This document shows, piece by piece, positions 36,643 to 45,622 of a stretch of DNA of 64,000 bases. The notes under the pieces were generated by a model that worked only from the letters and a program-made list of their open reading frames with translations, did not search any database and was not told where the DNA came from. The DNA is from Tibeticola sediminis (GTDB lineage Bacteria > Pseudomonadota > Gammaproteobacteria > Burkholderiales > Burkholderiaceae_C). Made by a program: the position numbers and the translations under genes. The DNA lies in the NCBI RefSeq assembly GCF_003843835.1, contig NZ_RKQL01000002.1:248001-312000 (forward strand). Direction: 5' to 3'. Position 1 is the stretch's first letter. Each line of letters begins with the position of its first letter.

Positions 36643-37589
36643 AACCGATGAACACATCTTTTGCCTCCATCTTTCGCGCCGGCCTGATGGGCTTGCTGCT
36701 GGGCACGCTCAGCTTTGTGGCCGCAGCCGTTGAGGTGCGCTTTACCCGCGTGGCTGACAACGTCTACGCCTACGTTGGCGACACCGAGGGTCGAACCTAT
36801 GAGAACGAAGGCCTCAATGCCAATCTGGGCTTGGTCGTGACGCCCGCCGGCGCCGTGCTGATCGACAGCGGGCCGACGCGCCAGGTGGCGCAGAAGATCG
36901 AGGCGGCGGTGCGCGCCGTGACGAGCCAGCCGATCCGCTGGGTGATCAACACCGGCGGGCAGGATCACCGCTGGCTGGGCAATGGCTATTTCAAGGAAAA
37001 AGGCGCGGAAATCATCGCCCACCAAAACGCCGAAGCCGATATGAAGGCCCGTGCGGGCGAGCATGTCGAGGGCTTGAGTCGGGTGCTGAAGGAGCGCTTT
37101 GAGGGCACGGTGCCGGTTTTGCCCACGCGCTGGCTGACCGAGCCGGACACGCGGCTGGACCTCGGCGGCACTGTGATCGAGCTCAAGCACCGCGGTGGCG
37201 GCCACACGCCTGGGGACACTTTGGTGTGGCTGCCGCAGACCCGCGTGTTGTTCAGCGGGGATGTGGTGTATGTGGACCGCATACTCGGGCTGCATCCGGT
37301 GAGTCGCACCAAGACCTGGCTGCAGAGTTTTGCCGTGATCGAGGAACTCAAACCCGCCGTCATCGTGCCAGGCCACGGGCGCGTGACCGACCTCGCGACT
37401 GCCCAGAAAGACACCCGCGACCTGCTGTTGGCGCTGCGCGCGCACATGAAAAAAGCGGTCGATGAGGGCGTCGACATCAGCGCGGCGGTCAAGAGCTTCG
37501 ATGGCAAACCCTTTCTGTATCTGAAGCATGCCGAGGTTTGGTTGCCGCAACTGACCAACCAGACCTACCTCGAAATGGAGCGCGAGTGA
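36639..37589 (+). CDS. Exported metallo-beta-lactamase-fold protein with altered zinc motif
   Basis: A 316-residue MBL-fold protein with a signal peptide ([16 protein letters not shown]). The fold is clear: [67 protein letters not shown] and VIVPGHGRV. The normal HxHxDH motif reads GGQDH, so the first two His ligands are replaced by Gly and Gln while the later His and Asp ligands remain. It resembles the MBL proteins annotated in quinoprotein relay or SoxH groups. It may bind one metal only or act non-hydrolytically. It is translationally coupled to the Tat-exported protein (ATGA overlap). Confidence 0.85.
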   Translation: MKPMNTSFASIFRAGLMGLLLGTLSFVAAAVEVRFTRVADNVYAYVGDTEGRTYENEGLNANLGLVVTPAGAVLIDSGPTRQVAQKIEAAVRAVTSQPIRWVINTGGQDHRWLGNGYFKEKGAEIIAHQNAEADMKARAGEHVEGLSRVLKERFEGTVPVLPTRWLTEPDTRLDLGGTVIELKHRGGGHTPGDTLVWLPQTRVLFSGDVVYVDRILGLHPVSRTKTWLQSFAVIEELKPAVIVPGHGRVTDLATAQKDTRDLLLALRAHMKKAVDEGVDISAAVKSFDGKPFLYLKHAEVWLPQLTNQTYLEMERE

Positions 37590-37693
37590 GGCGCAGCGGC
37601 GCGGGTATTGCCACATCTTAAAGAGCAGAATAAGTCCATTTGACGCCGGCATTCCGCCGTTTTTCTTCAAAATCCGAGTTTTCGGCGGACCCC

Positions 37694-37723
37694 TGCGTCT
37701 TTTTCGAAGTTCTTCCGTCTTCT
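37694..37723 (+). promoter_or_regulatory. Tandem CGTCTT motif, copy B
   Basis: TGCGTCTTT and TCCGTCTTCT with a 20-bp period, ending 5 bp before the permease start codon. It occupies the place of the ribosome-binding site; no purine-rich site is visible. A looser dyad TCCGCCG/CGGCGGA lies just upstream (37653-37689). Confidence 0.6.
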
Positions 37724-37728
37724 GCAGC

Positions 37729-38775
37729 ATGAATACCCTGACCGCTTCCTCCAAACCCTGGCCGATGCGCCAGCCTGTGGTGTTTCTGGTGTTGGCTGCG
37801 CTGGCGTGGCTGGCGCTGTACCGGGTGCTCGACCCGATCTCTGAAGCCATCGTGGCCGCCTTGCCGGTGGACCGCAACAGCCACCTGGGTGGCGCGCTGC
37901 AGTTCTTTTTCTACGACACGCCCAAGGTGCTGATGCTGCTGACCGGCGTCGTCTTCGTCATGGGCATGATCAACAGCTATTTCACGCCCGAGCGCACCCG
38001 GGCGCTGCTCGCCGGGCGCACCGAGGGTGTGGCCAACGTGATGGCGGCCATGCTGGGCATCGTCACGCCGTTTTGCTCTTGCTCAGCGGTGCCGCTCTTC
38101 ATTGGTTTCGTCCAGGCGGGTGTGCCGCTGGGCGTCACGTTCTCATTCCTGATTTCAGCGCCCATGGTCAATGAGGTGGCGCTCACACTGCTGTTTGGCA
38201 TGTTTGGCTGGAAGATCGCCGCGCTATACCTGGGCCTGGGCCTGACGGTGGCCATCGTTTCGGGCTGGGTCATCGGCCGCTTGAAGATGGAGCGTTACCT
38301 GGAGGACTGGGTGCGCGAAATCCCGAAGGTGACGGTGAGCTTGGAAGAGGGCGGCTTGACCCTCGCCGACCGGATCGAGGCTGGTTTCAAATCGGTCCGC
38401 GAGATCGTGGGCAAAGTCTGGCCCTATATCCTCGGCGGCATTGCGCTAGGCGCGCTGATTCACGGCTATGTGCCGGAGGACTTCATGGCCTCCATCATGG
38501 GCAAGGACGCCTGGTGGGCGGTGCCGCTTGCGGTCGTCATCGGGGTGCCCATGTACACCAATGCCGCCGGCGTCATTCCCATCGTGCAGGCGCTGCTGGC
38601 CAAGGGCGCGGCTCTGGGCACCGTGCTCGCCTTCATGATGAGCGTGATCGCGCTGTCGCTGCCCGAGATGATCATCCTGCGCAAGGTGCTGAAAGTGCGC
38701 CTGATCGCCACCTTCGCGGGCGTGGTGGCCACCGGCATCCTCATCGTCGGTTACGTGTTTAACGCCGTTTTGTAA
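37729..38775 (+). CDS. ArsP/DUF318-type permease
   Basis: A 348-residue membrane protein with about eight helices and the hallmark loops FCSCSAVPLFIGFVQAG and SAPMVNEVALTLLFGMFG of the permease family that includes ArsP (organoarsenical efflux) and uncharacterised two-component permeases. The second half repeats the design (GVPMYTNAAGVIPIVQALL, SLPEMIILRKVLK). Cytoplasmic loop residues about 185-220 are charged. Next to small redox proteins and within reach of the aio locus, an arsenic role is plausible but not shown; the small thioredoxin downstream is a known companion of this family. The start lacks a normal ribosome site. Confidence 0.87.
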   Translation: MNTLTASSKPWPMRQPVVFLVLAALAWLALYRVLDPISEAIVAALPVDRNSHLGGALQFFFYDTPKVLMLLTGVVFVMGMINSYFTPERTRALLAGRTEGVANVMAAMLGIVTPFCSCSAVPLFIGFVQAGVPLGVTFSFLISAPMVNEVALTLLFGMFGWKIAALYLGLGLTVAIVSGWVIGRLKMERYLEDWVREIPKVTVSLEEGGLTLADRIEAGFKSVREIVGKVWPYILGGIALGALIHGYVPEDFMASIMGKDAWWAVPLAVVIGVPMYTNAAGVIPIVQALLAKGAALGTVLAFMMSVIALSLPEMIILRKVLKVRLIATFAGVVATGILIVGYVFNAVL

Positions 38776-38793
38776 TTCGTTGTTCCGCTTGCG

Positions 38794-39024
38794 ATGAACC
38801 CACAGAAAAAATTCCATCTCGTTTTCTCGCTGGTGATGGGGGCCATGATGATTTCCCTCATGACTTTAGTGATCACGTTCGTCAACGTCGGCCCCCGCGA
38901 TGGCTTTCTTTCGATCTGGATGCGGGCGTTTGCCATTGCCTACGTGGTCGGCGTGCCCGTCATCTTTTTCCTCGCGCCAGTGGTGCGCAAACTGACCGGC
39001 CGCCTGCTCGGCGTGCAGGCTTGA
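38794..39024 (+). CDS. DUF2798 two-helix membrane protein
   Basis: A 76-residue protein with two membrane helices: residues about 7-30 (FHLVFSLVMGAMMISLMTLVI) and 45-65 (FAIAYVVGVPVIFFLAP), separated by NVGPRDGFLSIWMR. This is the DUF2798 pattern (FxxxFSxxMGxxMSxxMT then FxxxWxxAFxxAYxVAxP). Function unknown. It is 18 bp after the permease and the start of a run of three small genes, probably one transcript. Confidence 0.82.
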   Translation: MNPQKKFHLVFSLVMGAMMISLMTLVITFVNVGPRDGFLSIWMRAFAIAYVVGVPVIFFLAPVVRKLTGRLLGVQA

Positions 39025-39058
39025 TTCTTCAACTTTCAACCACCAGAGGAGATCACCC

Positions 39059-39307
39059 ATGACCGTCAACCGCGCCATCAGCATCTTTGCGGGCTTCATG
39101 ATCATGGCCAGCCTTGCGCTGGCTCATTTCAGCGGCCAAATCAACCTGGGCCAGATGAGCTGGCTTTGGCTGACTTTCTTCGTCGGGGCCAATCTGTTCC
39201 AGATGGGTTTCACGGGCTTTTGCCCCGCGGCCAAGATCATGAAGGCCTTGGGGATGAAGGAAGCCACCAGCGCCTGCGGCACGAACAGCTCCGGCAAGTG
39301 CTGCTGA
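39059..39307 (+). CDS. DUF2892 (YgaP-like) inner membrane protein
   Basis: An 82-residue protein of the DUF2892 family: MTVNRAISIFAGFMIMASLAL, then WLWLTFFVGANLFQMGFTGFCPAAKIMKALG. The family forms the membrane part of YgaP-type rhodaneses, and NLFQxxFTGFCP is its signature. The C-terminus is Cys-rich (ACGTNSSGKCC), unusual and suitable for persulfide or metal binding. A CCAGAGGAGAT site precedes the start. The thioredoxin-like gene follows after 28 bp and a rhodanese lies further on, supporting a sulfur-relay role. Confidence 0.85.
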   Translation: MTVNRAISIFAGFMIMASLALAHFSGQINLGQMSWLWLTFFVGANLFQMGFTGFCPAAKIMKALGMKEATSACGTNSSGKCC

Positions 39308-39335
39308 TCGTTTCTTCACCCCTCAAGGAGTTTTC

Positions 39336-39572
39336 ATGGAAATCAAAGTGCTCGGCACCGGCTGTGCCAACTGCAAAAACACCATCGCCCTGATCGACCA
39401 GGTGGCCAAGGCCAAGGGTGTGCCTGTCACGCTGGAGAAGGTCGAGGACCTCAAAGACATCATGAGCTACGGTGTCATGTCCACGCCAGGCGTCGTCATC
39501 AACGGCAAAGTGGTCCACGCGGGCGGTGTCCCGAGCCGCGACAAAATCGAGCAGTGGCTGTCGGCCGCCTGA
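39336..39572 (+). CDS. Small thioredoxin-like protein (redox-active disulfide protein family)
   Basis: A 78-residue glutaredoxin/thioredoxin-fold protein of the MTH895-like group: MEIKVLGTGCANCKNTIALID with the redox pair C-x2-C (GCANC), cis-Pro in YGVMSTPGVVING, and VPSRDKIEQWL. Such mini-thioredoxins commonly sit beside DUF318/ArsP permeases. A strong AAGGAG site precedes the ATG. It may reduce the permease substrate or act as partner for the Cys-rich DUF2892 protein. Confidence 0.88.
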   Translation: MEIKVLGTGCANCKNTIALIDQVAKAKGVPVTLEKVEDLKDIMSYGVMSTPGVVINGKVVHAGGVPSRDKIEQWLSAA

Positions 39573-39597
39573 GCGGTTGACCCAGACATCGCCGCCG

Positions 39598-39720
39598 ATG
39601 GGCGTGAAATCTGCGCCGATTCGCGTGCAGCCGGCCGTGCCCAAGCCCGCTTGGTGGCAACGTACGCCGCTGGTTGCAGTGCTCGTCAGCGGGGCCGCCG
39701 CTTTGGGCTTGGGTCTTTAG
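39598..39720 (+). CDS. Possible small single-helix membrane protein
   Basis: A 40-codon frame starting 25 bp after the thioredoxin-like gene, with a basic Pro-rich N-terminus (VQPAVPKPAWWQRTP) and one hydrophobic helix (LVAVLVSGAAALGLGL). A TTG at 39577 could extend it by seven residues. No ribosome site is obvious and no family is recognised, so it may be non-coding. Confidence 0.35.
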   Translation: MGVKSAPIRVQPAVPKPAWWQRTPLVAVLVSGAAALGLGL

Positions 39721-39820
39721 GAACGGGGACAAGCCGCCAAAAACTTTTGCGACCTCTACCCGCAACCTTCCACCCCAAAGTCTCTTTCATCTTCGGGGGT
39801 GGCGGCAACCACCATGATCG

Positions 39821-40594
39821 TTAGCGGCGACCATTGCGTACCACCTCAGCCAACTGAGATACCGATAGCATTGGGTCAGAGCGATGAATGATTCGATGGC
39901 AGTTGGAACAGAGAATTGCCAAGTCATTGAGCGTAGTGGTGACTGAATCAGACGCTGCTGAGAGTGGCACCAGATGGTGCACCTCACAGAAGCCTTCTCC
40001 GAGAGCACCGTAGGTAGCTGCAAAATCGAACCCGCACACTTCGCAACACAGGCGACCTTTGGCGTTAAGGGTTGCAACTTTCTTTGCTTCGACGATTGCC
40101 CGATTTCGTTCGCGGCGAAGATGAGATACCAGGCGCGAAACGCCTTCGGTCCCGGTTGAGGGAAGATCAACGTCAGGAGGTACGAAAGTGGATGATGGGT
40201 TACCTTGGGCCTGAAGCGCCTCAAGTGCCTGAACAACTTTCTCGTCGTTAATGCGATTGAAACCCAAGCTGAAGTTCCTTTGAGAGTTATAAAGCAAGCG
40301 GAACCAATCAAGACTATCCAGTGGCACAGGCGGGACAAACTCTTTCAGGCTTTGACCAGAAATGACGTAGAGATTGGATGAAGGGTCTTCGACGTCAACT
40401 CGATCAGCAACGTAAGCGCCACAAAGGAAGAATGAAGTTTTCTTTCCGTCGGGGACACCTTGGACGACCCATACGGTGTTTCCTACAGCCTTCTTGAGAA
40501 GGCCGGGCTTTCGGCTCAAGAAGCGTAGTTCGCCGGATGGCTTGAGTTCGTGGCCCATTAATTTGGCGCTGTGATATGCGACGAAGTGTTCCAT
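39821..40594 (-). CDS. HNH endonuclease, lower-GC island
   Basis: A 257-residue protein whose C-terminal third is an HNH nuclease of the McrA-like type: CCEVCGFDF (zinc Cys pair), CEVHHLVPLS (catalytic His), DLAILCSNCHRIIH (Asn, second Cys pair and last His). The N-terminal part (ELRFLSRKPGLLKKAVGNTVWVV, SLDWFRLLYNSQRNFSLGF) is of unknown fold and might read modified DNA or another signal. Codon use is visibly different, with base composition near half G+C against about two thirds around it, so recent acquisition is likely. No methylase or partner gene is present; it could be an orphan defence nuclease. Confidence 0.85.
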   Translation of the reverse strand: MEHFVAYHSAKLMGHELKPSGELRFLSRKPGLLKKAVGNTVWVVQGVPDGKKTSFFLCGAYVADRVDVEDPSSNLYVISGQSLKEFVPPVPLDSLDWFRLLYNSQRNFSLGFNRINDEKVVQALEALQAQGNPSSTFVPPDVDLPSTGTEGVSRLVSHLRRERNRAIVEAKKVATLNAKGRLCCEVCGFDFAATYGALGEGFCEVHHLVPLSAASDSVTTTLNDLAILCSNCHRIIHRSDPMLSVSQLAEVVRNGRR

Positions 40595-40638
40595 GGCTGT
40601 AATGACTAGGATCTAATGTTTAAGGTAAGGGACCGACT

Positions 40639-40661
40639 TACAGCGGGCGAAGCCCGCTGTA
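40639..40661. repeat. Perfect hairpin upstream of the HNH gene
   Basis: TACAGCGGGC-GAA-GCCCGCTGTA is a perfect 10-bp stem with a 3-base loop; flanking GGGAC and GTCCC extend the pairing with mismatches. It lies 45 bp before the HNH start at the border of the lower-GC island and could be an end of the acquired segment, a REP-like repeat or a control site. Confidence 0.5.
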
Positions 40662-40766
40662 GGCCAGTCCCGCTTGACCGCAATTTTAGAGTTTGAGTTC
40701 ACGGATGCGTTTTTGGCTTGATTGAATGTCAGTTTCGGCCTTTCAAGGCACCCGATCGATGCTTGC

Positions 40767-40796
40767 AGAAGACGCATGCAATGCTCAAAAGACGCA
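40767..40796 (-). promoter_or_regulatory. Tandem CGTCTT motif, copy D, opposite strand
   Basis: On the minus strand TGCGTCTTT is followed 20 bp later by TGCGTCTTCT, the same layout as copies A-C. It points toward the HNH island and has no start codon at the expected distance, so it may be a relic promoter or the second half of a divergent control region. Confidence 0.5.
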
Positions 40797-40856
40797 GGGC
40801 TCGGGCAAGCCGGTGGTGGCGGGGGGGCAGGCACTCGGGCTGGCCCTGCGTCTTTT
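40787..40856. repeat. 14-bp inverted repeat, nested in an 11-bp inverted repeat
   Basis: AAAAGACGCAGGGC (40787-40800) and GCCCTGCGTCTTTT (40843-40856) pair perfectly around a 42-base loop. Outside them CAGAAGACGCA (40766-40776) and TGCGTCTTCTG (40867-40877) pair as well. The arrangement results from motif copies C and D facing each other, and a transcript of it could form a long hairpin ending in a T run just before the rhodanese start. Confidence 0.6.
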
Positions 40857-40876
40857 TGGCGGGCGCTGCGTCTTCT
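40847..40876 (+). promoter_or_regulatory. Tandem CGTCTT motif, copy C
   Basis: TGCGTCTTT and TGCGTCTTCT with a 20-bp period, ending 4 bp before the rhodanese start codon, almost the same place as copy B before the permease. No ribosome-binding site is visible between motif and ATG. Confidence 0.6.
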
Positions 40877-40880
40877 GTGC

Positions 40881-41270
40881 ATGACCGCCCATCCCGAAGT
40901 TCAAATCTGTACGACCCTGGCGCGGGAACGCGCGCAACAGGGTGCTTTGTTCGTCGATCTGCGGCGGCCGGGGGAAGCGCAGGCGCTCGCGCTGGTCGCG
41001 CCGGAGGTGGTGAACCTGCCGATGGCGGAACTCGCTGCGCGTTACGGCGAGCTGCCGCGCGAGCGCGAACTGGTGCTCGTGTGTCGCGATGGGCGTGAGA
41101 GCGAGGCTGCGGCGGCTTTCCTGCGCGAGCGCGGCTACCCCCACGCGCGACCGATGCGTGGCGGCGTGTTGCTGTGGATGCAAAAAGGCTATCCTGTGCT
41201 CGGGCGCCGCCATGAACCCGCGGCCGAAGGCCCGCTTCCGAAGCCATCACCGGAGACTCACCATGAGTGA
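40881..41270 (+). CDS. Rhodanese-like sulfurtransferase
   Basis: A 129-residue single-domain rhodanese. It moves sulfane sulfur through a Cys persulfide; the active loop is VLVCRDGRES with the nucleophile Cys near residue 68, preceded by FVDLRRPGEA and followed by FLRERGYPHARPMRGGVLLWMQKGYPV. The ATG at 40881 is the only start that gives the normal N-terminus. The last 8 bp overlap the OsmC gene, so they are translationally coupled. The motif shared with the permease promoter suggests common control with the permease-thioredoxin group. Confidence 0.87.
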   Translation: MTAHPEVQICTTLARERAQQGALFVDLRRPGEAQALALVAPEVVNLPMAELAARYGELPRERELVLVCRDGRESEAAAAFLRERGYPHARPMRGGVLLWMQKGYPVLGRRHEPAAEGPLPKPSPETHHE

Positions 41271-41685
41271 TTCGACCCCGACCCGTATGCGCTTTCATGT
41301 GCAGGCGCGGCGCGTCGATGCCCACGGCAGCCTGGCCGTGTGCAAAGAGGCGCAGATTGCGCTCGACACTGACCTGGCGGGCAACCCGCAGGCGTTCAAC
41401 CCCGCCGAACTGCTGCTGGCGGCGTTGTCGGCCTGCATGATCAAGGGGATCGAGCGGGTGGTGCCGATCCTCAAGTTTCAGTTGCGCGGTGTCGAGGTGA
41501 TCGTCGACGGCGTTCGGCAGGATGTGCCGCCGAAGATGGAGTCGATTCGGTACGAAATCGTGGTCGACACCGATGAGTCCGACCAGCGCTTGCGTTTGCT
41601 GCATGAAAACGTGCGCAAATACGGCACGGTCTTCAACACCGTCGCGCCCGGCACCGATCTGCAAGGTGTGCTGCGCCGTCGCTGA
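41263..41685 (+). CDS. OsmC-family peroxidase-like protein
   Basis: A 140-residue OsmC/Ohr-fold protein. Visible family text: LAGNPQAFNPAELLLAALSACMIKGIERV, with the catalytic-type Cys near residue 59, and YEIVVDTDESDQRLRLLHENVRKYGTVFNTV. Only one of the two usual Cys is clear; the second motif position is Thr/Val-rich, so thiol peroxidase activity by the normal two-Cys route is doubtful. It overlaps the rhodanese gene by 8 bp (start behind CGGAGACTCACC). A sulfur or peroxide role alongside the rhodanese is likely. Confidence 0.84.
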   Translation: MSDSTPTRMRFHVQARRVDAHGSLAVCKEAQIALDTDLAGNPQAFNPAELLLAALSACMIKGIERVVPILKFQLRGVEVIVDGVRQDVPPKMESIRYEIVVDTDESDQRLRLLHENVRKYGTVFNTVAPGTDLQGVLRRR

Positions 41686-41728
41686 TGGCCCCGCGCTCGG
41701 TGCCTTGCTGCTTCTTTCTTCGTCACAG

Positions 41729-42646
41729 ATGTCCGATCCCCACGCTCACACCCACGCGCACGGCCACAGCCACGCGCCCGCCAACTTCGACCGGGCGTTT
41801 GCCATCGGCATCGCGCTCAACATCGCCTTCGTCGTCATCGAGGGGTTTTATGGCTGGAAGGTCGATTCGCTCGCGTTGCTGGCCGACGCCGGGCACAACC
41901 TCAGCGATGTCGCCGGTCTGCTGCTGGCCTGGGGCGGGGCGATGGCCGCTCGGTTGCGGCCCAATGCGCGGCACACCTGGGGCTGGAAGCGCGCCTCCGT
42001 GCTGGCGGCTTTTGCCAACGCCGTGCTCTTGCTCATGGCGATTGGCGGGCTCGCCTGGGAGGCGATCGGGCGCTTGCGGCTGGGGGTAGGCCTGGTGCAG
42101 GAGCAGGGCGTGACCATCATGGCCGTGGCGGGCGTGGGCATCGTGATCAACACCGCCACCGCCTTGCTGTTCATGCGCGGCGGCGAGGCGGACCTCAACA
42201 TCCGCGGCGCCTTCTTGCACATGGCGGCCGATGCCCTGGTGTCGCTCGGCGTCGTGATCGCCGGGGCGCTGACGCTGTGGATGGGCTGGGTGTGGCTCGA
42301 TCCGGTGGTGAGTCTGGTGATTGCGGCGGTGATCGGCGTGGGCACCTGGGGGCTGTTTCGGCAGTCCTTGCACTTGCTGTTTGACGGCGTGCCCGACAGC
42401 GTCGACCCGCAAGCCGTGCGGGCGCTGCTCGCGGGCCTGCCGGGTGTGACGGAGGTGCGCGACCTGCACATCTGGGCGCCGGGCACGGGTCAGGTTGCGC
42501 TCACGGCGCACCTGGTCATGCCGGAGGGGGGCGACGATGCTTTTTTGCAGCATGCGGCCGAGGAGCTGCACGAGCATTTCGACATCACCCACGTGACCTT
42601 GCAGATCACCCGTACGCCGTTCGCGCAGGCCTGCGACCTGCCGTGA
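41729..42646 (+). CDS. CDF-family metal cation exporter (ZitB/CzcD-like)
   Basis: A 305-residue cation diffusion facilitator exporting Zn(II) or related metals by proton antiport. The His-rich N-terminus (HAHTHAHGHSHAP), the transport-site motif ADAGHNLSD in helix 2 and the matching HMAADALVSLG in helix 5 are present, as is the C-terminal cytoplasmic domain (LPGVTEVRDLHIWAPGTGQVALTAHLVMP). Six membrane helices can be traced. The ATG at 41729 starts the His-rich tail; longer frames overlap OsmC. Substrate metal is not decided by sequence. Confidence 0.92.
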   Translation: MSDPHAHTHAHGHSHAPANFDRAFAIGIALNIAFVVIEGFYGWKVDSLALLADAGHNLSDVAGLLLAWGGAMAARLRPNARHTWGWKRASVLAAFANAVLLLMAIGGLAWEAIGRLRLGVGLVQEQGVTIMAVAGVGIVINTATALLFMRGGEADLNIRGAFLHMAADALVSLGVVIAGALTLWMGWVWLDPVVSLVIAAVIGVGTWGLFRQSLHLLFDGVPDSVDPQAVRALLAGLPGVTEVRDLHIWAPGTGQVALTAHLVMPEGGDDAFLQHAAEELHEHFDITHVTLQITRTPFAQACDLP

Positions 42647-42731
42647 CCGCAGAATTTTGGTGTTTTCTGGCTGCTTGCCAGCGTGAAATGCGGTTCGGTT
42701 GCTATCGAATTTGAGTCTCGGTGGGTGGGCC

Positions 42732-43367
42732 TCAGCCCGCAGCCTCGAGCCCGTTTTCGAAGTGATGCCACATTGCGGCGCGGGCGGCCTCCGGGTCGCG
42801 CGCACGCAGCGCCTCCATGAGTGCGCGATGTTCGGCGAGGGATTCTTCGATGCGCCCTTGCTTGAGCAGCGAGTGGTGACGGTTGAGCTTCATCACCTTG
42901 CGCAGATCAGCCACGACCTGGAGGCGCCAGCGGTTGTCGGCCAGTTCGAGCAGGGCCATGTGGAAGCGTTCGTTCACCGCAAAGAAGCGGTCGCGGTCGG
43001 CGACCGCGGCTTCAAGCTCGTCGTGCAGAGCCTGCAACTGCGCGAGGTCGGCGTCGCGCGCGCGGCCGGCAACCACGGCGGCAGCGTCGGACTCGAGCAG
43101 CGCGAGCAGGTGGTAGACATCGCGCAGGTCTTTCTCCGACACTTCGGTGACGTAGGCGCCGCGGCGCACCTTCATGGTCACCAGGCCCTCGGCGGCCAGC
43201 ACCTTCAAGGCTTCACGCAGCGGCGTGCGGCTGATGCCGAGTTCCTGCGCGAGCCGCAGCTCGTCGATCCAGGCGCCGGGCTGGAGTTCGCGGCGAAAGA
43301 TGCGCTGGCGCAGCAATTCGGCGACTTCCTCGTAGAGCGCACGGGGGGCGAGCGTGATGGCGGACAT
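42732..43367 (-). CDS. GntR-family regulator, FadR/FCD subgroup
   Basis: A 211-residue transcription factor: N-terminal winged helix (LYEEVAELLRQRIFRRELQPGAWIDELRLAQELGISRTPLREALKVLAAEGLV) and an all-helical FCD ligand domain with the metal-binding Asp/His set (DRDRFFAVNERFHMALLELA, EHRALMEALRARD). The ATG at 43367 is chosen; a TTG at 43403 is in frame but would sit 9 bp from the operator-like dyad. It is divergent from the mutase operon and is the likely regulator of that operon and, through the shared box, of prpE. The ligand is probably an acyl-CoA or methylcitrate-type acid, by inference. Confidence 0.88.
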   Translation of the reverse strand: MSAITLAPRALYEEVAELLRQRIFRRELQPGAWIDELRLAQELGISRTPLREALKVLAAEGLVTMKVRRGAYVTEVSEKDLRDVYHLLALLESDAAAVVAGRARDADLAQLQALHDELEAAVADRDRFFAVNERFHMALLELADNRWRLQVVADLRKVMKLNRHHSLLKQGRIEESLAEHRALMEALRARDPEAARAAMWHHFENGLEAAG

Positions 43368-43411
43368 GAATGGAGCCTGGGATGCGATGTCAGTGTTGCG
43401 CAATATTCTGC

Positions 43412-43430
43412 ATCAATAATTATGAATGAT
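43412..43430. promoter_or_regulatory. Operator-like dyad between the GntR gene and the mutase operon
   Basis: ATCAATAATTATGAATGAT is an imperfect dyad (outer ATCA/TGAT perfect). Its inner 12-mer ATAATTATGAAT is identical to the box upstream of prpE (20772-20783). It is 36 bp from the mutase start and 45 bp from the GntR start. Confidence 0.65.
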
Positions 43431-43465
43431 GTAGACTTGCCGCCAAAATTCCTCACGAGTGCCGC

Positions 43466-45618
<2,153 letters not shown>

Positions 45619-45622
<4 letters not shown>

